A stretch of DNA of 64,000 nucleotides from Microbacterium sp. (GTDB lineage Bacteria > Actinomycetota > Actinomycetes > Actinomycetales > Microbacteriaceae). The stretch covers positions 8,434 to 72,433 of the forward strand of contig NZ_JAPLAI010000042.1 of assembly GCF_026393345.1 (NCBI RefSeq), read 5' to 3'. Position numbers and translations under genes: made by a program. The notes below the pieces were generated by a model that was not told where the DNA came from, made no database searches, and worked only from the letters and a program-made list of their open reading frames with translations. The stretch's first letter is position 1. Each line of letters begins with the position of its first letter. Positions 10,836-20,924 of this stretch are shown here, piece by piece.

Positions 10836-10903
10836 GCTTCGGATTCGAAGCAACTGAAGGAACCGTAGCACTACTTTGAATTTGAAACAAGTGATTCGAA
10901 TCA
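10836..10903. promoter_or_regulatory. Putative MarR operator cluster between divergent oxidoreductase and marR genes
   Basis: Palindromes GCTTCGGATTCGAAGC (10836-10851) and TGATTCGAATCA (10892-10903), plus intervening TTTGAATTTGAAA, sharing a TTYGAA core. Confidence 0.65.
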
Positions 10904-10925
10904 GAAGCACTGATAGAATCGGATC

Positions 10926-11444
10926 ATGACCTCCGAGCAGCCCTCTCTCGATGCCACGCAGTTGGGGGTGTATTTCGCTCTGATCGAGGCGAGCAGCTTG
11001 CTCAAGCACGCCGTCGAGCAGCAGTTGCAGGATGCCGGGGAGCTCAGCTATGTGCAGTTCCAGCTTTTGGCCAGTCTCGCCGACTCCCCGGAAGGGAGTC
11101 GGCGGATGACCGATCTCGCTGACGGTGTCGTCTACAGTCGCAGCGGACTGACCTACCAGGCCCAGACGCTGGAGAAACGCGGCCTCGTGACCCGGACGCC
11201 GTCATCCGATGACGAACGCAGCATCACCGTCACCATCACCGAACAGGGGCATGCCGTGCTCGCGGGAGTCTTCCCCGGTCACATCGCCATCCTGGGCGAC
11301 TTGCTGTTCGCCCCGCTGTCTCGCTCCGACATCGAGACACTCGCCGACATTCTCGGTCGCGCCCGAGACCACATGCGCCGGACGCCACCACGGTCGGCGG
11401 CACCGCGACAACGCAAGAAGGCGACGGAAGAGAGATCTCCATAG
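10926..11444 (+). CDS. MarR family transcriptional regulator
   Basis: SYVQFQLLASLADSPEGSRRMTDLADGVVYSRSGLTYQAQTLEKRGLVTRTPSSDDERSITVTITEQG. Confidence 0.93.
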   Translation: MTSEQPSLDATQLGVYFALIEASSLLKHAVEQQLQDAGELSYVQFQLLASLADSPEGSRRMTDLADGVVYSRSGLTYQAQTLEKRGLVTRTPSSDDERSITVTITEQGHAVLAGVFPGHIAILGDLLFAPLSRSDIETLADILGRARDHMRRTPPRSAAPRQRKKATEERSP

Positions 11445-11839
11445 CTCGCCGCTGGTCGGCAGGGTGCGGGTCGCCGTCGGGCTTCCCGAGCCACTTGACC
11501 ACGAGTCGAAGGATTCAGCTGTCTCGCCGAACCGTCGTCCCCGGGTCGGGTTGGGGCAGCGGGTGCCCGCACGCTTCAGCTATCCCCGGGTTGCCCGGAT
11601 TGTCCTACGTGACGAGCTGCGCCGCCACCGCGACCACGCAAGCTCGCGCCAGAGGCGATGTTGATGATGACGTCCCCGGTCGTGCTCGATCATGTGCGGG
11701 AATAGCGCATTGTTCAACACGGAGAGCGTTAAGGCTAATGCTCCCCGCGTTGACGATCGTCTCGGCGTGGACCGACTCGATCGACCTCGAGGACTGACGA
11801 CGTCGGGCGGCGGAGTCGATCCGCCGCGGCCCGACGTGG

Positions 11840-12445
11840 TCAGGACAGAGCGGAAACGATGGCGCTCGTGTCGGTGATGGTCGCGATATTCTGCAGCGCG
11901 TAGTTCAGCGCCGCTGCATGCCACTCGGCGTTGATGCTCGACGTCGCATCCGAGACGATGACCGCGCGATATCCGTAGTCGGCTGCGTCGCGCACGGTGT
12001 GCTCCACCGCCATGTTGGTCCAGACGCCGACCACGACGACGGTCGTGATTCCGAGGTTGCGCAGCATCGAGTCGAGACCGGTGCCGTTGAACGCGCTCAT
12101 GCGGGTGCGGTCGAGCACGATCTCGTCGTCAGCCGTCAGTCCGTCGATGATCTCGGCGCCCCAGGTACCGCGCTTGAGCGACTCGGGGCCGATCATCGTG
12201 AAGATCGGGGCGTTGGCGCCGCCCACGGCGACGCCGGGGTACGACACGATGCGGTTATGGAACACCGGCGCGCCGACGGCGCGTGCGGCTTCGAGGATCG
12301 TGTGCACGTGGCCGATGACGTCTTGGGAGGCGGCGTGCTCGGCCGCTCCCGTCGACGCGAACGCGCCGTTCGGCAGGACATTGTCGTTCTGCATGTCGAT
12401 CGCGAGGACGGCGGTGGTCGGAGCGTTGAGGATGAGTTCGGACAT
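11840..12445 (-). CDS. Isochorismatase-family cysteine hydrolase
   Basis: TAVLAIDMQNDNVLPNGAF; VVVVGVWTNMAVEHTVRDAADYGYRAVIVSDA. Confidence 0.92.
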   Translation of the reverse strand: MSELILNAPTTAVLAIDMQNDNVLPNGAFASTGAAEHAASQDVIGHVHTILEAARAVGAPVFHNRIVSYPGVAVGGANAPIFTMIGPESLKRGTWGAEIIDGLTADDEIVLDRTRMSAFNGTGLDSMLRNLGITTVVVVGVWTNMAVEHTVRDAADYGYRAVIVSDATSSINAEWHAAALNYALQNIATITDTSAIVSALS

Positions 12446-12516
12446 GGTGTCTCCCATGAGAGTGGCGGAGCGGGCGGTGCTCGCTGCACCGCCCGCCGGG
12501 GGATGGATGCCGAGGG

Positions 12517-13299
<783 letters not shown>

Positions 13300-13362
13300 T
13301 CAGGACGACGCTCCTGATCAAGTTCCCGGATTACGTGGACGTCGGTTGTCGGGGAGCCAGCG

Positions 13363-14070
13363 TCAATCGTCGGGGACGGAGGGCTCCAGGAGTCTTGTCA
13401 GACGTTTCTTGTGGGAGTTCTGGTTCACGATCCACTCAACCTCCGCATCCTTCGTGTCGAGCGAGTGAAACGCGGGAAGCCCGCGGAGCGGATCGGCCGC
13501 TACGGCCACGCTCCAGCAGTAGCCCAGAGCCTGTCGCAACGCTTGGACGGCAGGTGTGCGCCGGTTTTCGATGGGCATGCGTCGAAGGTGGTCAGTGGTG
13601 CGCTGACACACCGTGATCGCGACCGCCGCCGATTCTGGGGTGCGCAGCAGTCGCGGTTCGCAGATCGCCGCGGCTGCTGCGCGCTGGACGAGTGGGTCGG
13701 GGTCGTCTGCCCACATCAACACGATCGATGTGAGTGCGGAGGGCATCGTGTCGCCGAGGAGCTGCAGCCCGATCGCCACTCCTTCTCGGACTCGCCACCG
13801 AGCATCCGACGCGAGCGAATGTGCATTGGCGAGGAATGCGCGGTCCTGTCCCCGAAAAGCGCTCGCGGCCGCTGCGCACATCATGCGAAACTCGTCGCCG
13901 CTTTCCATGAGTTGCTGGATGAGAGGGGCGTCGGCGACACCGGCCACGGCAGAAACGAGTGCGGTGTTGGCTCGGGGGCCGGGTAGCCCGGAGTGCTCAT
14001 CCAGGTACGCGTTCCGGGCGGACGGGTCCAGCGCCCGGAACTCCGCCTGCCACTGCGCAGAACTCTTCAC
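13363..14070 (-). CDS. Hypothetical protein, HEAT/alpha-solenoid-like
   Basis: Repeated helical pattern (MMCAAAASAFRGQDRAFLANAHSLASDARWRVREGVAIGLQLLGD; PLVQRAAAAAICEPRLL). Confidence 0.55.
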   Translation of the reverse strand: MKSSAQWQAEFRALDPSARNAYLDEHSGLPGPRANTALVSAVAGVADAPLIQQLMESGDEFRMMCAAAASAFRGQDRAFLANAHSLASDARWRVREGVAIGLQLLGDTMPSALTSIVLMWADDPDPLVQRAAAAAICEPRLLRTPESAAVAITVCQRTTDHLRRMPIENRRTPAVQALRQALGYCWSVAVAADPLRGLPAFHSLDTKDAEVEWIVNQNSHKKRLTRLLEPSVPDD

Positions 14071-14227
14071 AATCCAACGGTACTCGCGAGCGGGGGCGGG
14101 ATCCGACTCGGATGAACGGCGGCCCGTGAGCGCAGCGAGGGCATCTGGTCCGCGGCGTCGAACAGGGCCGAAAAAATCTTCGCGGGGCGGGAATAAACTC
14201 ACGCGCCCGTGTGTCACGAAAATTAGA

Positions 14228-14248
14228 CTTGAGTCGAAGTGACTCAAC
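14228..14248. promoter_or_regulatory. HAIR-like element (HspR operator)
   Basis: CTTGAGT-CGAAGTG-ACTCAAC: 13/14 match to the known HAIR consensus CTTGAGT-N7-ACTCAAG, just upstream of hsp20. Confidence 0.8.
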
Positions 14249-14264
14249 GCATGAGAGGAGAGTG

Positions 14265-14762
14265 ATGATGCTGTTCGATACCTTCAAGGAGCTGGACCGG
14301 ATCAGCTCGGCGTTCTTCTCCGGGCTCCCGGAGTCCGCGCTCAGTTCCGCGCCGGTGAACGTCTACCGCGACGAGGACCACTATGTGGTGGAGGCGGATC
14401 TTCCGGGCTTTGATCCGTCGTCGATCGATGTGTCGGCCGAGGCCGGGCTGCTGACTATCAGGGCGGAGCGCGACGCCTCGCGCGAGGATCGCGGGGAACA
14501 GTGGCTCGTCCGCGAGCGCAGTTCCGCCCACGTGGTGCGACAGATCGCGCTGAGCGACGAAGTGGATCTCGATGCCATCGCCGCCGACTACCGCGATGGC
14601 GTGCTGAACGTCACGCTGCCGGTGCGAGCCGACGCGCTTCCGCGGAAGGTCGCCGTCGCATTCGGGTCGTCGGGATCAACGCCGCAGGCGCTCGGATCAG
14701 GCTCGGCGGAGCAGGAGGGCGTGGACCCAAAAGCCCAGCCCGCGCATTCGGTCGCTTCCTGA
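14265..14762 (+). CDS. Hsp20/alpha-crystallin small heat-shock protein
   Basis: MLFDTFKELDRISSAFF; VEADLPGFDPSSIDVSAEAGLLTIRAER; YRDGVLNVTLPV. Confidence 0.93.
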   Translation: MMLFDTFKELDRISSAFFSGLPESALSSAPVNVYRDEDHYVVEADLPGFDPSSIDVSAEAGLLTIRAERDASREDRGEQWLVRERSSAHVVRQIALSDEVDLDAIAADYRDGVLNVTLPVRADALPRKVAVAFGSSGSTPQALGSGSAEQEGVDPKAQPAHSVAS

Positions 14763-14859
14763 CCCGGTGGCTGCCCGGAGCCCGCACGGGCTCCGGGCGC
14801 CGGATGCGCGGGAATGTCCCGGTTCACGTAGCCCCGTCACCACGGACGGGGGCGGCACG

Positions 14860-15516
14860 ATGAATGCGTTCGATCTTGTGGAGGCCACGACGGCCATTGA
14901 GACCTCCGACGTCGCCGAGACGACGGACGAGCTTGCCGCGGTGCGGGATCTCTACCGGAGCGCACCTCCCATGGATGCGCCCCGGGTGGCCACCGGCCTC
15001 GAGCCGGGTACCCCCGCGCCGGACTTCGCGCTCCCGGCCGCAGACGGCACGATCGTGAGCCTCTCGGAGCTGCGCGGATCGCCGGTGGCGCTGGTGTTCT
15101 ACCCGCTGGACTGGAGCCCCGGATGCAGCGTGCAGCTGGAGCTGTACGAGCAGGAGCACGAGGAGTTCGCCTCCCGCGGCATCCGTTTGCTGGGGGTCTC
15201 GGTCGACTCGATTTACAGCCACGGTGCCTGGGCCGCGGTGCGCGGCATCCACTATCCGCTGCTGAGCGACTTCCAGCCGCACGGCGCAGTCGCGCGCGCG
15301 TACAACGTGTGGCGCGACGCCGACGGCCACAGCGAACGCGCGGTCTACCTCATCGACGCGAACGGAATCATCCGCTGGACGCACGTGTCCGAGCGCCTCA
15401 AGGAGCTCCCTGACTTCGACGAGCTCGTTGCCGCGCTCGATCTCGTCGCGACGGGAGAGGAGCCCGGCCTCGGCGACGTGGACACGGACGAACATGACAA
15501 GGAGGTGCAGCAATGA
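14860..15516 (+). CDS. Peroxiredoxin (AhpC/TSA-like)
   Basis: APDFALPAADGTIVSLSELRGSPVALVFYPLDWSPGCSVQLELYEQ; FASRGIRLLGVSVDSIYSH. Confidence 0.9.
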   Translation: MNAFDLVEATTAIETSDVAETTDELAAVRDLYRSAPPMDAPRVATGLEPGTPAPDFALPAADGTIVSLSELRGSPVALVFYPLDWSPGCSVQLELYEQEHEEFASRGIRLLGVSVDSIYSHGAWAAVRGIHYPLLSDFQPHGAVARAYNVWRDADGHSERAVYLIDANGIIRWTHVSERLKELPDFDELVAALDLVATGEEPGLGDVDTDEHDKEVQQ

Positions 15517-15818
15517 CGATCTGGGATGTCACTCCCACCCGCATCCCATCCGTTCGGAACACCCGCACCGTGCCGGTCGCGATCTACGGCAACCGGTGGT
15601 GCGGGATCACCCAGCTCATCCGACGGGCGCTGGATCGCGCCGGTATCGGCTACGACTACGTCGACCTCGACGAGAACCCGGCCGTGCACGCGCGTCTCGA
15701 GGCGCTGACCGGCGGGCGGCTGCGCACGCCGGTGGTGTACATCGGCGGAGAGTGGCTCATGGAGCCCAGTCTTCGTGAGGTGCAGACGGTCCTCGCCCGT
15801 CACGGAGTATGGGCGTGA
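15513..15818 (+). CDS. Glutaredoxin-family protein, single active-site Cys (RWCGIT)
   Basis: VAIYGNRWCGITQLIRRALDRAGIGYDYVDLDENP...RTPVVYIGGEWLMEPS. Confidence 0.85.
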   Translation: MTIWDVTPTRIPSVRNTRTVPVAIYGNRWCGITQLIRRALDRAGIGYDYVDLDENPAVHARLEALTGGRLRTPVVYIGGEWLMEPSLREVQTVLARHGVWA

Positions 15819-16237
15819 GCGTCGTGACGTGCCCGGGGTGCGCGGCGAAGAACCGCGTGCCCCCCGCACGCGCCGGCAAGGTGCGCTGCGCAAAGTGTCA
15901 CACCGATCTTCCGTGGCTCGTGGAAGCCGACGACGACTCGTTCGACGCGGTCGTCGGGGAGGCAACCCTTCCCGTCCTGGTCGACGTCTGGGCGCCCTGG
16001 TGCGGCCCGTGCCGTCAGATCGCCCCGGTCGTGGATCAGCTCTCCCGCGACCTCGCAGGACGGCTTAAGGTCGCCAAGGTCAACGCCGATACCTCGCCCC
16101 GCGTCGCCCAACGACACGGAGTGTCGTCGATCCCGACCCTGCTGCTCTACCGCGACGGACAGGAGGCTGACCGGATGGTGGGTGCCGTCCCCGCACCGCA
16201 ACTGCGAGCATGGGTCGAACGCTCACTCACCCCGTGA
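15809..16237 (+). CDS. Thioredoxin 2 type (N-terminal zinc ribbon + WCGPC thioredoxin)
   Basis: CPGCAAKNRVPPARAGKVRCAKCHTDLPW and WAPWCGPCRQIAPVVDQLSRDLAGRLKVAKVNAD. Confidence 0.93.
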   Translation: MGVSVVTCPGCAAKNRVPPARAGKVRCAKCHTDLPWLVEADDDSFDAVVGEATLPVLVDVWAPWCGPCRQIAPVVDQLSRDLAGRLKVAKVNADTSPRVAQRHGVSSIPTLLLYRDGQEADRMVGAVPAPQLRAWVERSLTP

Positions 16238-16293
16238 CCAGACTGCAGCCCCCGGGGCGGTTCCTCGCGGATGCGAACGGGCCAACGTGCGTG

Positions 16294-16539
16294 TCATCCG
16301 CCCGCGTCCTCGTCGCTGGCGGGTCCGCGCTGGAGCCACGGTCGGAATGCTCTGGTGAGCAGCGGCATGACGATGAACGTCATCAACACGACGAGGGTGA
16401 CGGACAGGACGAGGGTCACGACGGGAATGGGCAGCGAGCCGAGGAGGATCGGTCCGAGCATCAGCAGCAGGACGGTGATGATCGGGTAGATGGCTATCCA
16501 GGTGACGATCGCCATCTTCCAGCGTGGCGGGGGAGTCAC
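16294..16539 (-). CDS. Small two-TM membrane protein
   Basis: VTPPPRWKMAIVTWIAIYPIITVLLLMLGPILLGSLPIPVVTLVLSVTLVVLMTFIVMPLLTRAFRPWL; GTG at 16539 overlapping stop of the neighbour. Confidence 0.7.
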   Translation of the reverse strand: MTPPPRWKMAIVTWIAIYPIITVLLLMLGPILLGSLPIPVVTLVLSVTLVVLMTFIVMPLLTRAFRPWLQRGPASDEDAGG

Positions 16540-17429
16540 TTCGTGTATGCCCCGTTCACGATGTCCTCCACGAGCGTGGGACCGGTCGGGGACCATCCGT
16601 ACGCGGCTCGTGTCGCGGCACTCGACGCGGTCATGTCGGCGGCGAAGAAGCGGCCGATGAACCCGAAGTGCTCGACGGCATCGTCGGGATCGATGGATGT
16701 GGTCTTCACCCCGAGCGCATCGGCGATCGCCTCCGCGATCACCTTCGTCGGGATTCCCTCTTCGGCGACCGCGTGAAGGCGGGCGCCGGCCGGAGCCTGT
16801 TCGAGGGCGAGTCGGGCGAGGCGGGCGGCGTCCGTGCGATGGACCGCTGCCCACGCGTTCCTCCCGTCACCGACGTAGCCGGAGACACCGGTGCGTTGGG
16901 CGGCGGCGACGATCTGGGAGATGAACCCGTGATCGCCCACGCCATGCACGGTGGGAGCGAACCGGAGCGCGATGCTTCGGACGCCCTGGTCGACGTAATC
17001 GAGGGCGAGGTTTTCGCTGCCCCCGCGGAGTGAGTCGGGTCCGATCGCCGGACTCGCATCGGTCTCGAGGGCCGGTCGACCGGTCTCGGGACGAAGCAGG
17101 CCCGACGCAAGGGCGAACGGCTTACCGCTGCCGACGAGCGCGTCCGCGAGCGCCTGGACCGCCGCGCGCTCGGCGCGGTTGGATTCGGCGGGGTTCGCCC
17201 AGTCGTGCTTGTTCGCCAGGTGGAGGACCGCATCCGCTCCTCGTGCGCCTCGCTGCAACGAGTCGAGGTCGTCGAGGTCCCCGCTGAGCGCCTCCGCGCC
17301 CTTCTCCCGAAGGGCAGCTGCGGCGGCCTCGTTTCGAGCGAGGCCGAGCACCGTGTGCCCTGTGGCAAGGAGCTCATCCACAGCGGACGCCCCGATCCAG
17401 CCCGTCGCTCCGGTCACGAATACGCGCAT
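16536..17429 (-). CDS. NAD(P)-dependent epimerase/SDR family oxidoreductase
   Basis: MRVFVTGATGWIGASAVDELLATGHTVLGLAR; GDLDDLDSLQRGARGADAVLHLA. Confidence 0.92.
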   Translation of the reverse strand: MRVFVTGATGWIGASAVDELLATGHTVLGLARNEAAAAALREKGAEALSGDLDDLDSLQRGARGADAVLHLANKHDWANPAESNRAERAAVQALADALVGSGKPFALASGLLRPETGRPALETDASPAIGPDSLRGGSENLALDYVDQGVRSIALRFAPTVHGVGDHGFISQIVAAAQRTGVSGYVGDGRNAWAAVHRTDAARLARLALEQAPAGARLHAVAEEGIPTKVIAEAIADALGVKTTSIDPDDAVEHFGFIGRFFAADMTASSAATRAAYGWSPTGPTLVEDIVNGAYTK

Positions 17430-17444
17430 GGTCGTACACCTTTC

Positions 17445-17492
17445 ATGTCATTGTCTGACATCACTGTAGCACGCAATGTCAGACCATGACAT
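17445..17492. promoter_or_regulatory. Paired TetR operators in divergent intergenic region
   Basis: ATGTCATTGTCTGACAT (17445-17461) and ATGTCAGACCATGACAT (17476-17492): each a 6-5-6 palindrome and near reverse complements of each other. Confidence 0.75.
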
Positions 17493-17508
17493 GAGTATGA
17501 TGGGCGGC

Positions 17509-18087
17509 ATGGCGCGATGGGCTGCAGGTTCCGAGGGGAAGCTCAAACAAGCCGCCATGGACCTCTTTCTCCAGCGCGGTTTCGACGACGTCACGGTCGG
17601 CGAGATCGCCCAGGCGGTGGGGGTGACCGAGCGCACGTTCTTCCGCTATTTCGCAGACAAGCGCGAAGTCCTGTTCGTCGATCAAGCCGCCTACCATGCT
17701 CACTTCCTCGATGCGCTGGCATCGTCGGATGAGGCGACGCCGATGGCTCTTGTCGAAGATGCTCTCCGCGGGGGTGCGGAGTTCTTTCCCGAGGAGCGCC
17801 GCCCGCTGTCGCGAACCCGGCAGAAGATCATCGACTCCAGTGCCGCACTCTCGGAACGTGAATCGCTCAAGCGCGCGTCGCTCACCGAGGCTCTGACGGC
17901 TGCGCTCGCCGCACGAGGCATCGCACCGCTTAGGGCCGCCCTCGCGGCGCACAGCGGATCCGCCGTCTTCCACATCGCCTTCGCCGCCTGGATCGCCGAA
18001 GGCGAGACGCGCACCTTTCTCGAGCTGCTCGATAGCGCCCTCCGTGAGCTGAAGACGCTTATCTCTTCAGACACGACGCGCGACTGA
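17509..18087 (+). CDS. TetR family transcriptional regulator
   Basis: KLKQAAMDLFLQRGFDDVTVGEIAQAVGVTERTFFRYFADKREVLF. Confidence 0.92.
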   Translation: MARWAAGSEGKLKQAAMDLFLQRGFDDVTVGEIAQAVGVTERTFFRYFADKREVLFVDQAAYHAHFLDALASSDEATPMALVEDALRGGAEFFPEERRPLSRTRQKIIDSSAALSERESLKRASLTEALTAALAARGIAPLRAALAAHSGSAVFHIAFAAWIAEGETRTFLELLDSALRELKTLISSDTTRD

Positions 18088-18122
18088 CGGCGCGCGTCGG
18101 GCAGCGAAGTAGCCGGTGGTGG

Positions 18123-18380
18123 TCACGGGGCGAAGGAACTCACCGCGGCGGTACCGATCAAGCCGCCGATCTGGTGTGGGGTGTTGGCCATCCTGTCCGC
18201 ATCAACGAACCGCCGCGCTACGGGGGTGTCGGCGATCTCATCCGGGGTATCGATCGGCTGGCTCGCCACATCGACGGCGCCGAGCCTGAGCTTCTTGCCG
18301 CAGATCGGTTCGATGAGATCCATCAGCACGTTGGGAGTGGCGGCACTCCCAACGAGACGATGTCGATCGTGGACCGCTGC
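18123..18380 (-). pseudogene. Short frameshifted remnant, possibly C-terminal MetE-like methyltransferase
   Basis: Minus-strand STIDIVSLG...VLMDLIEPICGKKLRLGAVDVASQPIDTPDEIAD..RRFVDADR resembles MetE-family C-termini; frame is broken; family call from memory. Confidence 0.35.
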
Positions 18381-18450
18381 AGCAGCATCTTGGCGGGTTA
18401 CCGGTCAGTGTGCCGCGCGCGGGGAGAGACTGTTCCCGCTTTCGCGCGAG

Positions 18451-20145
18451 TCAGCGTCGCTGGCCGCCGCCTTGGCCGGCGCCGCCCATCTGATTCGCGA
18501 GGGCCTCACCCGCCGTCGCGGTCGTCGCGCTGGCGCCGTCCACCGTCACGGTGTAGGTGGCGCCGGCGGTGATGCCCGAGGCGCTGGCGAAGACGGATGC
18601 GAAGTCCGACAGCGCCTCGAAGCTGGCCACGATCGTGCCGGAGGCATCCGCCACCGACACGGTCTGACCCGCGGATCCGGAGACGGCTACCGCGACCCAT
18701 GCCTGCCCTCCGCCGGGTGCGACGAGCACGCTGCCGCCGACCGAGACGATGCCGGCGTCGATCGTGACGGCGACATTCGCATCGATCGCGCCCTCGCCAC
18801 CGCCCGTCGGGCCTGCGACGGTGACGTCGCCGCCCGAGATCGTGATCGAGCCATTCGAGTCGATGCCGTCGCCGTCGCCCGCGACGCGGACCGTGCCGCC
18901 CGAGATGACGACCGTCTCGCCGGTGTCCTGTTCGCTGCCGCCCATGCCGCCACCACCTTGGTCGGGGGTCGTCGTGCCGCCAGCACCGTTGATGCCGTCG
19001 TCGCTCGCGTCGATGTCGGCCGTGCCGCCCGAGATCGCGATGTCGGTCGCTTCGAGGCCTTCGCTCGCCTCGATCGTGACGGTGCCGTCGCGCATCTCGA
19101 GCGTCTGCTCGGCGTGCACGCCGTCGTCGCTCGCGACCACCGAGATCGTCGCTCCGCCGATGCCGGCCGACCCGTCGGAATGCACGCCGTCGTCGTCGGC
19201 GTCGATCGTGATCTCACCGCCGTCGAGCGCGACAACCGCGCCGGCCGTGATGCCTTTGGCCGAGTCCGAGCCGCTCGCGGTGAGCGAGATCGTGCCACCC
19301 GTCACGATGACGTCGGTCGTCGCGGCCAGGCCGTCGTCGCCGCTGGTCGCGGTGAGATCGCCGCCCGAGATCCAGATGTAGCCGCGCGTCGCGTCTTCGT
19401 CCTGATCGCTCTTCAGCGCGTCGCCACCGGCGGTGACATCGAGCGTGCCGCCTTCGACGAGCAGCGCGTCCTTGCCCCGCAGTCCGTCGTCGGCGGCGTC
19501 GATCGTGATGTCGCCTGAGAGGATGACGAGGTCGTCGGTCGACGTGATGCCGTCGTTGCCGTTGCCCGACACCGAGAGCGAGCCCGTGCCAGTGATCGTG
19601 AGGTCGGCATCGCTGTAGATCGCCGCGTTCGCGTCTGCCTCGTCGGCGTAGGAGGAGGCATCCGAGACGGAGTTCTCGGACCCCTCGGCGAGAGAGATCG
19701 CGACGTCGTCGGCCGAAGCCACCGTGATAGCCGGCCCCGCAGTGTTCGTGATCGTCGCGCCATCGAGGATCAGCACGACCACCGCGTCGTCGGGGGCCGC
19801 GACGACGACCGAGCCGTCGAGCGAGCCCGACAGGCGATAGACCCCCGCGGCCGTGATGGTCACGGTCGAGCCGTCATGATCGACCCCGTCGACCGATGAG
19901 GAAGAGGAGAGATCGAGATCGACGGCATCCGTTTCCGACCACTCGTCATCCCGCGTGACGGTCGCATCCTCGTTCGAGGCGATCACGGCATCGGCGGCGA
20001 GGTCGGAGTCTACGACCGCTGTCGCCTCGACGGCCGACGAGTCGGAGGACGATGTCGCCGCGGGTGTCGCGGTCGCGCAGCCGGCGAGCACGACGGCGGT
20101 GAGGACGAAGGCGGATGCGGGCAGGATCAGGCGGCGGCGTCGCAT
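18451..20145 (-). CDS. DUF4353 carbohydrate-binding-domain lipoprotein
   Basis: Lipobox LTAVVLAGC; repetitive beta-rich ITISGG/DDG/IDADDDGV pattern typical of DUF4353. Confidence 0.85.
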   Translation of the reverse strand: MRRRRLILPASAFVLTAVVLAGCATATPAATSSSDSSAVEATAVVDSDLAADAVIASNEDATVTRDDEWSETDAVDLDLSSSSSVDGVDHDGSTVTITAAGVYRLSGSLDGSVVVAAPDDAVVVLILDGATITNTAGPAITVASADDVAISLAEGSENSVSDASSYADEADANAAIYSDADLTITGTGSLSVSGNGNDGITSTDDLVILSGDITIDAADDGLRGKDALLVEGGTLDVTAGGDALKSDQDEDATRGYIWISGGDLTATSGDDGLAATTDVIVTGGTISLTASGSDSAKGITAGAVVALDGGEITIDADDDGVHSDGSAGIGGATISVVASDDGVHAEQTLEMRDGTVTIEASEGLEATDIAISGGTADIDASDDGINGAGGTTTPDQGGGGMGGSEQDTGETVVISGGTVRVAGDGDGIDSNGSITISGGDVTVAGPTGGGEGAIDANVAVTIDAGIVSVGGSVLVAPGGGQAWVAVAVSGSAGQTVSVADASGTIVASFEALSDFASVFASASGITAGATYTVTVDGASATTATAGEALANQMGGAGQGGGQRR

Positions 20146-20924
20146 GACAGCTCCTCTGTTCGATGGTGGCTGATGGTCTCAGAGAACGGTCCGCGCAGCA
20201 GGCGCGCCCAGCGGTTGCGGGGGAGGTCGGGATGCAGCGCGGCGAGCCCGGTCGCGTACTTGCTGACCGTCGCGGGCCGGCACCCCGAACGCCACAGCAG
20301 GCGATCGACGGCCGACGCTGTGCCGCCGGACTTCGTCTCGACGATCGCGAGCTGCGGCAGGGTAAATCCCGTGCCGTCCGGCTCGATCCACGCGAGATCG
20401 GTGTCGACCGTCGCGCGGCCTCCCGCCGAGAGCAGGGTCGCGCGACGATAACGGGTCACAAGCGTCGCATCGAGGTCGTCGGCGCGCGCCGGATCGACGC
20501 CGATCGCGTCGAACGCCCCGGCCGCGTCGTCCCGCGCCTCGATCGTGAGCATCGCCCGGTGCTCGGCGGCGTACTCCGAGCGCTCCTTGACGGTCGTGCC
20601 GCGCGCCCCGCGGGTCTTGATCTCGAGGTACGAGGTGCCGACGTCGAGGTAGGTCCGGGTGCGCAGCTTGAACCGGCGCCGACGCGGCTGCGCCGCCATG
20701 CGGAAGCTCATGAGGTCGGGGGTGTCGAAGTAGACGGATTCGTACGCGAAGTCGCGCGCGCCGTCGATCTCCAGCACGCGGGTCGCGGCATCCAACTCCT
20801 CTAGCAGCCTGCCCAGGTCAGCGCGCGGGACGACGTATTTGCGGTCGACGCGTGTGAGAAGGGACGCCTCGGCGACGAGCTCATCGAGACCCACCGGCGC
20901 GAAGCGCAGGAGCGCGGCGGTCAT
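20127..20924 (-). CDS. VTC-domain protein (polyphosphate polymerase-like)
   Basis: LTRVDRKYVVPRADLGRLLEEL; YESVYFDTPDLMSFRMAAQPRRRRFKLRTRTYLD; SYLEIKTRGARGTTVKER; IVETKSGG. Confidence 0.88.
   Translation of the reverse strand: MTAALLRFAPVGLDELVAEASLLTRVDRKYVVPRADLGRLLEELDAATRVLEIDGARDFAYESVYFDTPDLMSFRMAAQPRRRRFKLRTRTYLDVGTSYLEIKTRGARGTTVKERSEYAAEHRAMLTIEARDDAAGAFDAIGVDPARADDLDATLVTRYRRATLLSAGGRATVDTDLAWIEPDGTGFTLPQLAIVETKSGGTASAVDRLLWRSGCRPATVSKYATGLAALHPDLPRNRWARLLRGPFSETISHHRTEELSCDAAA

Noticed and set aside
18451-20145. Internal DNA repeats suggesting a tandem-repeat or CRISPR-like array
   Set aside because: Periodicity follows the protein's beta-repeat (DDG/ISGG) and is degenerate at DNA level; no spacer/repeat structure.
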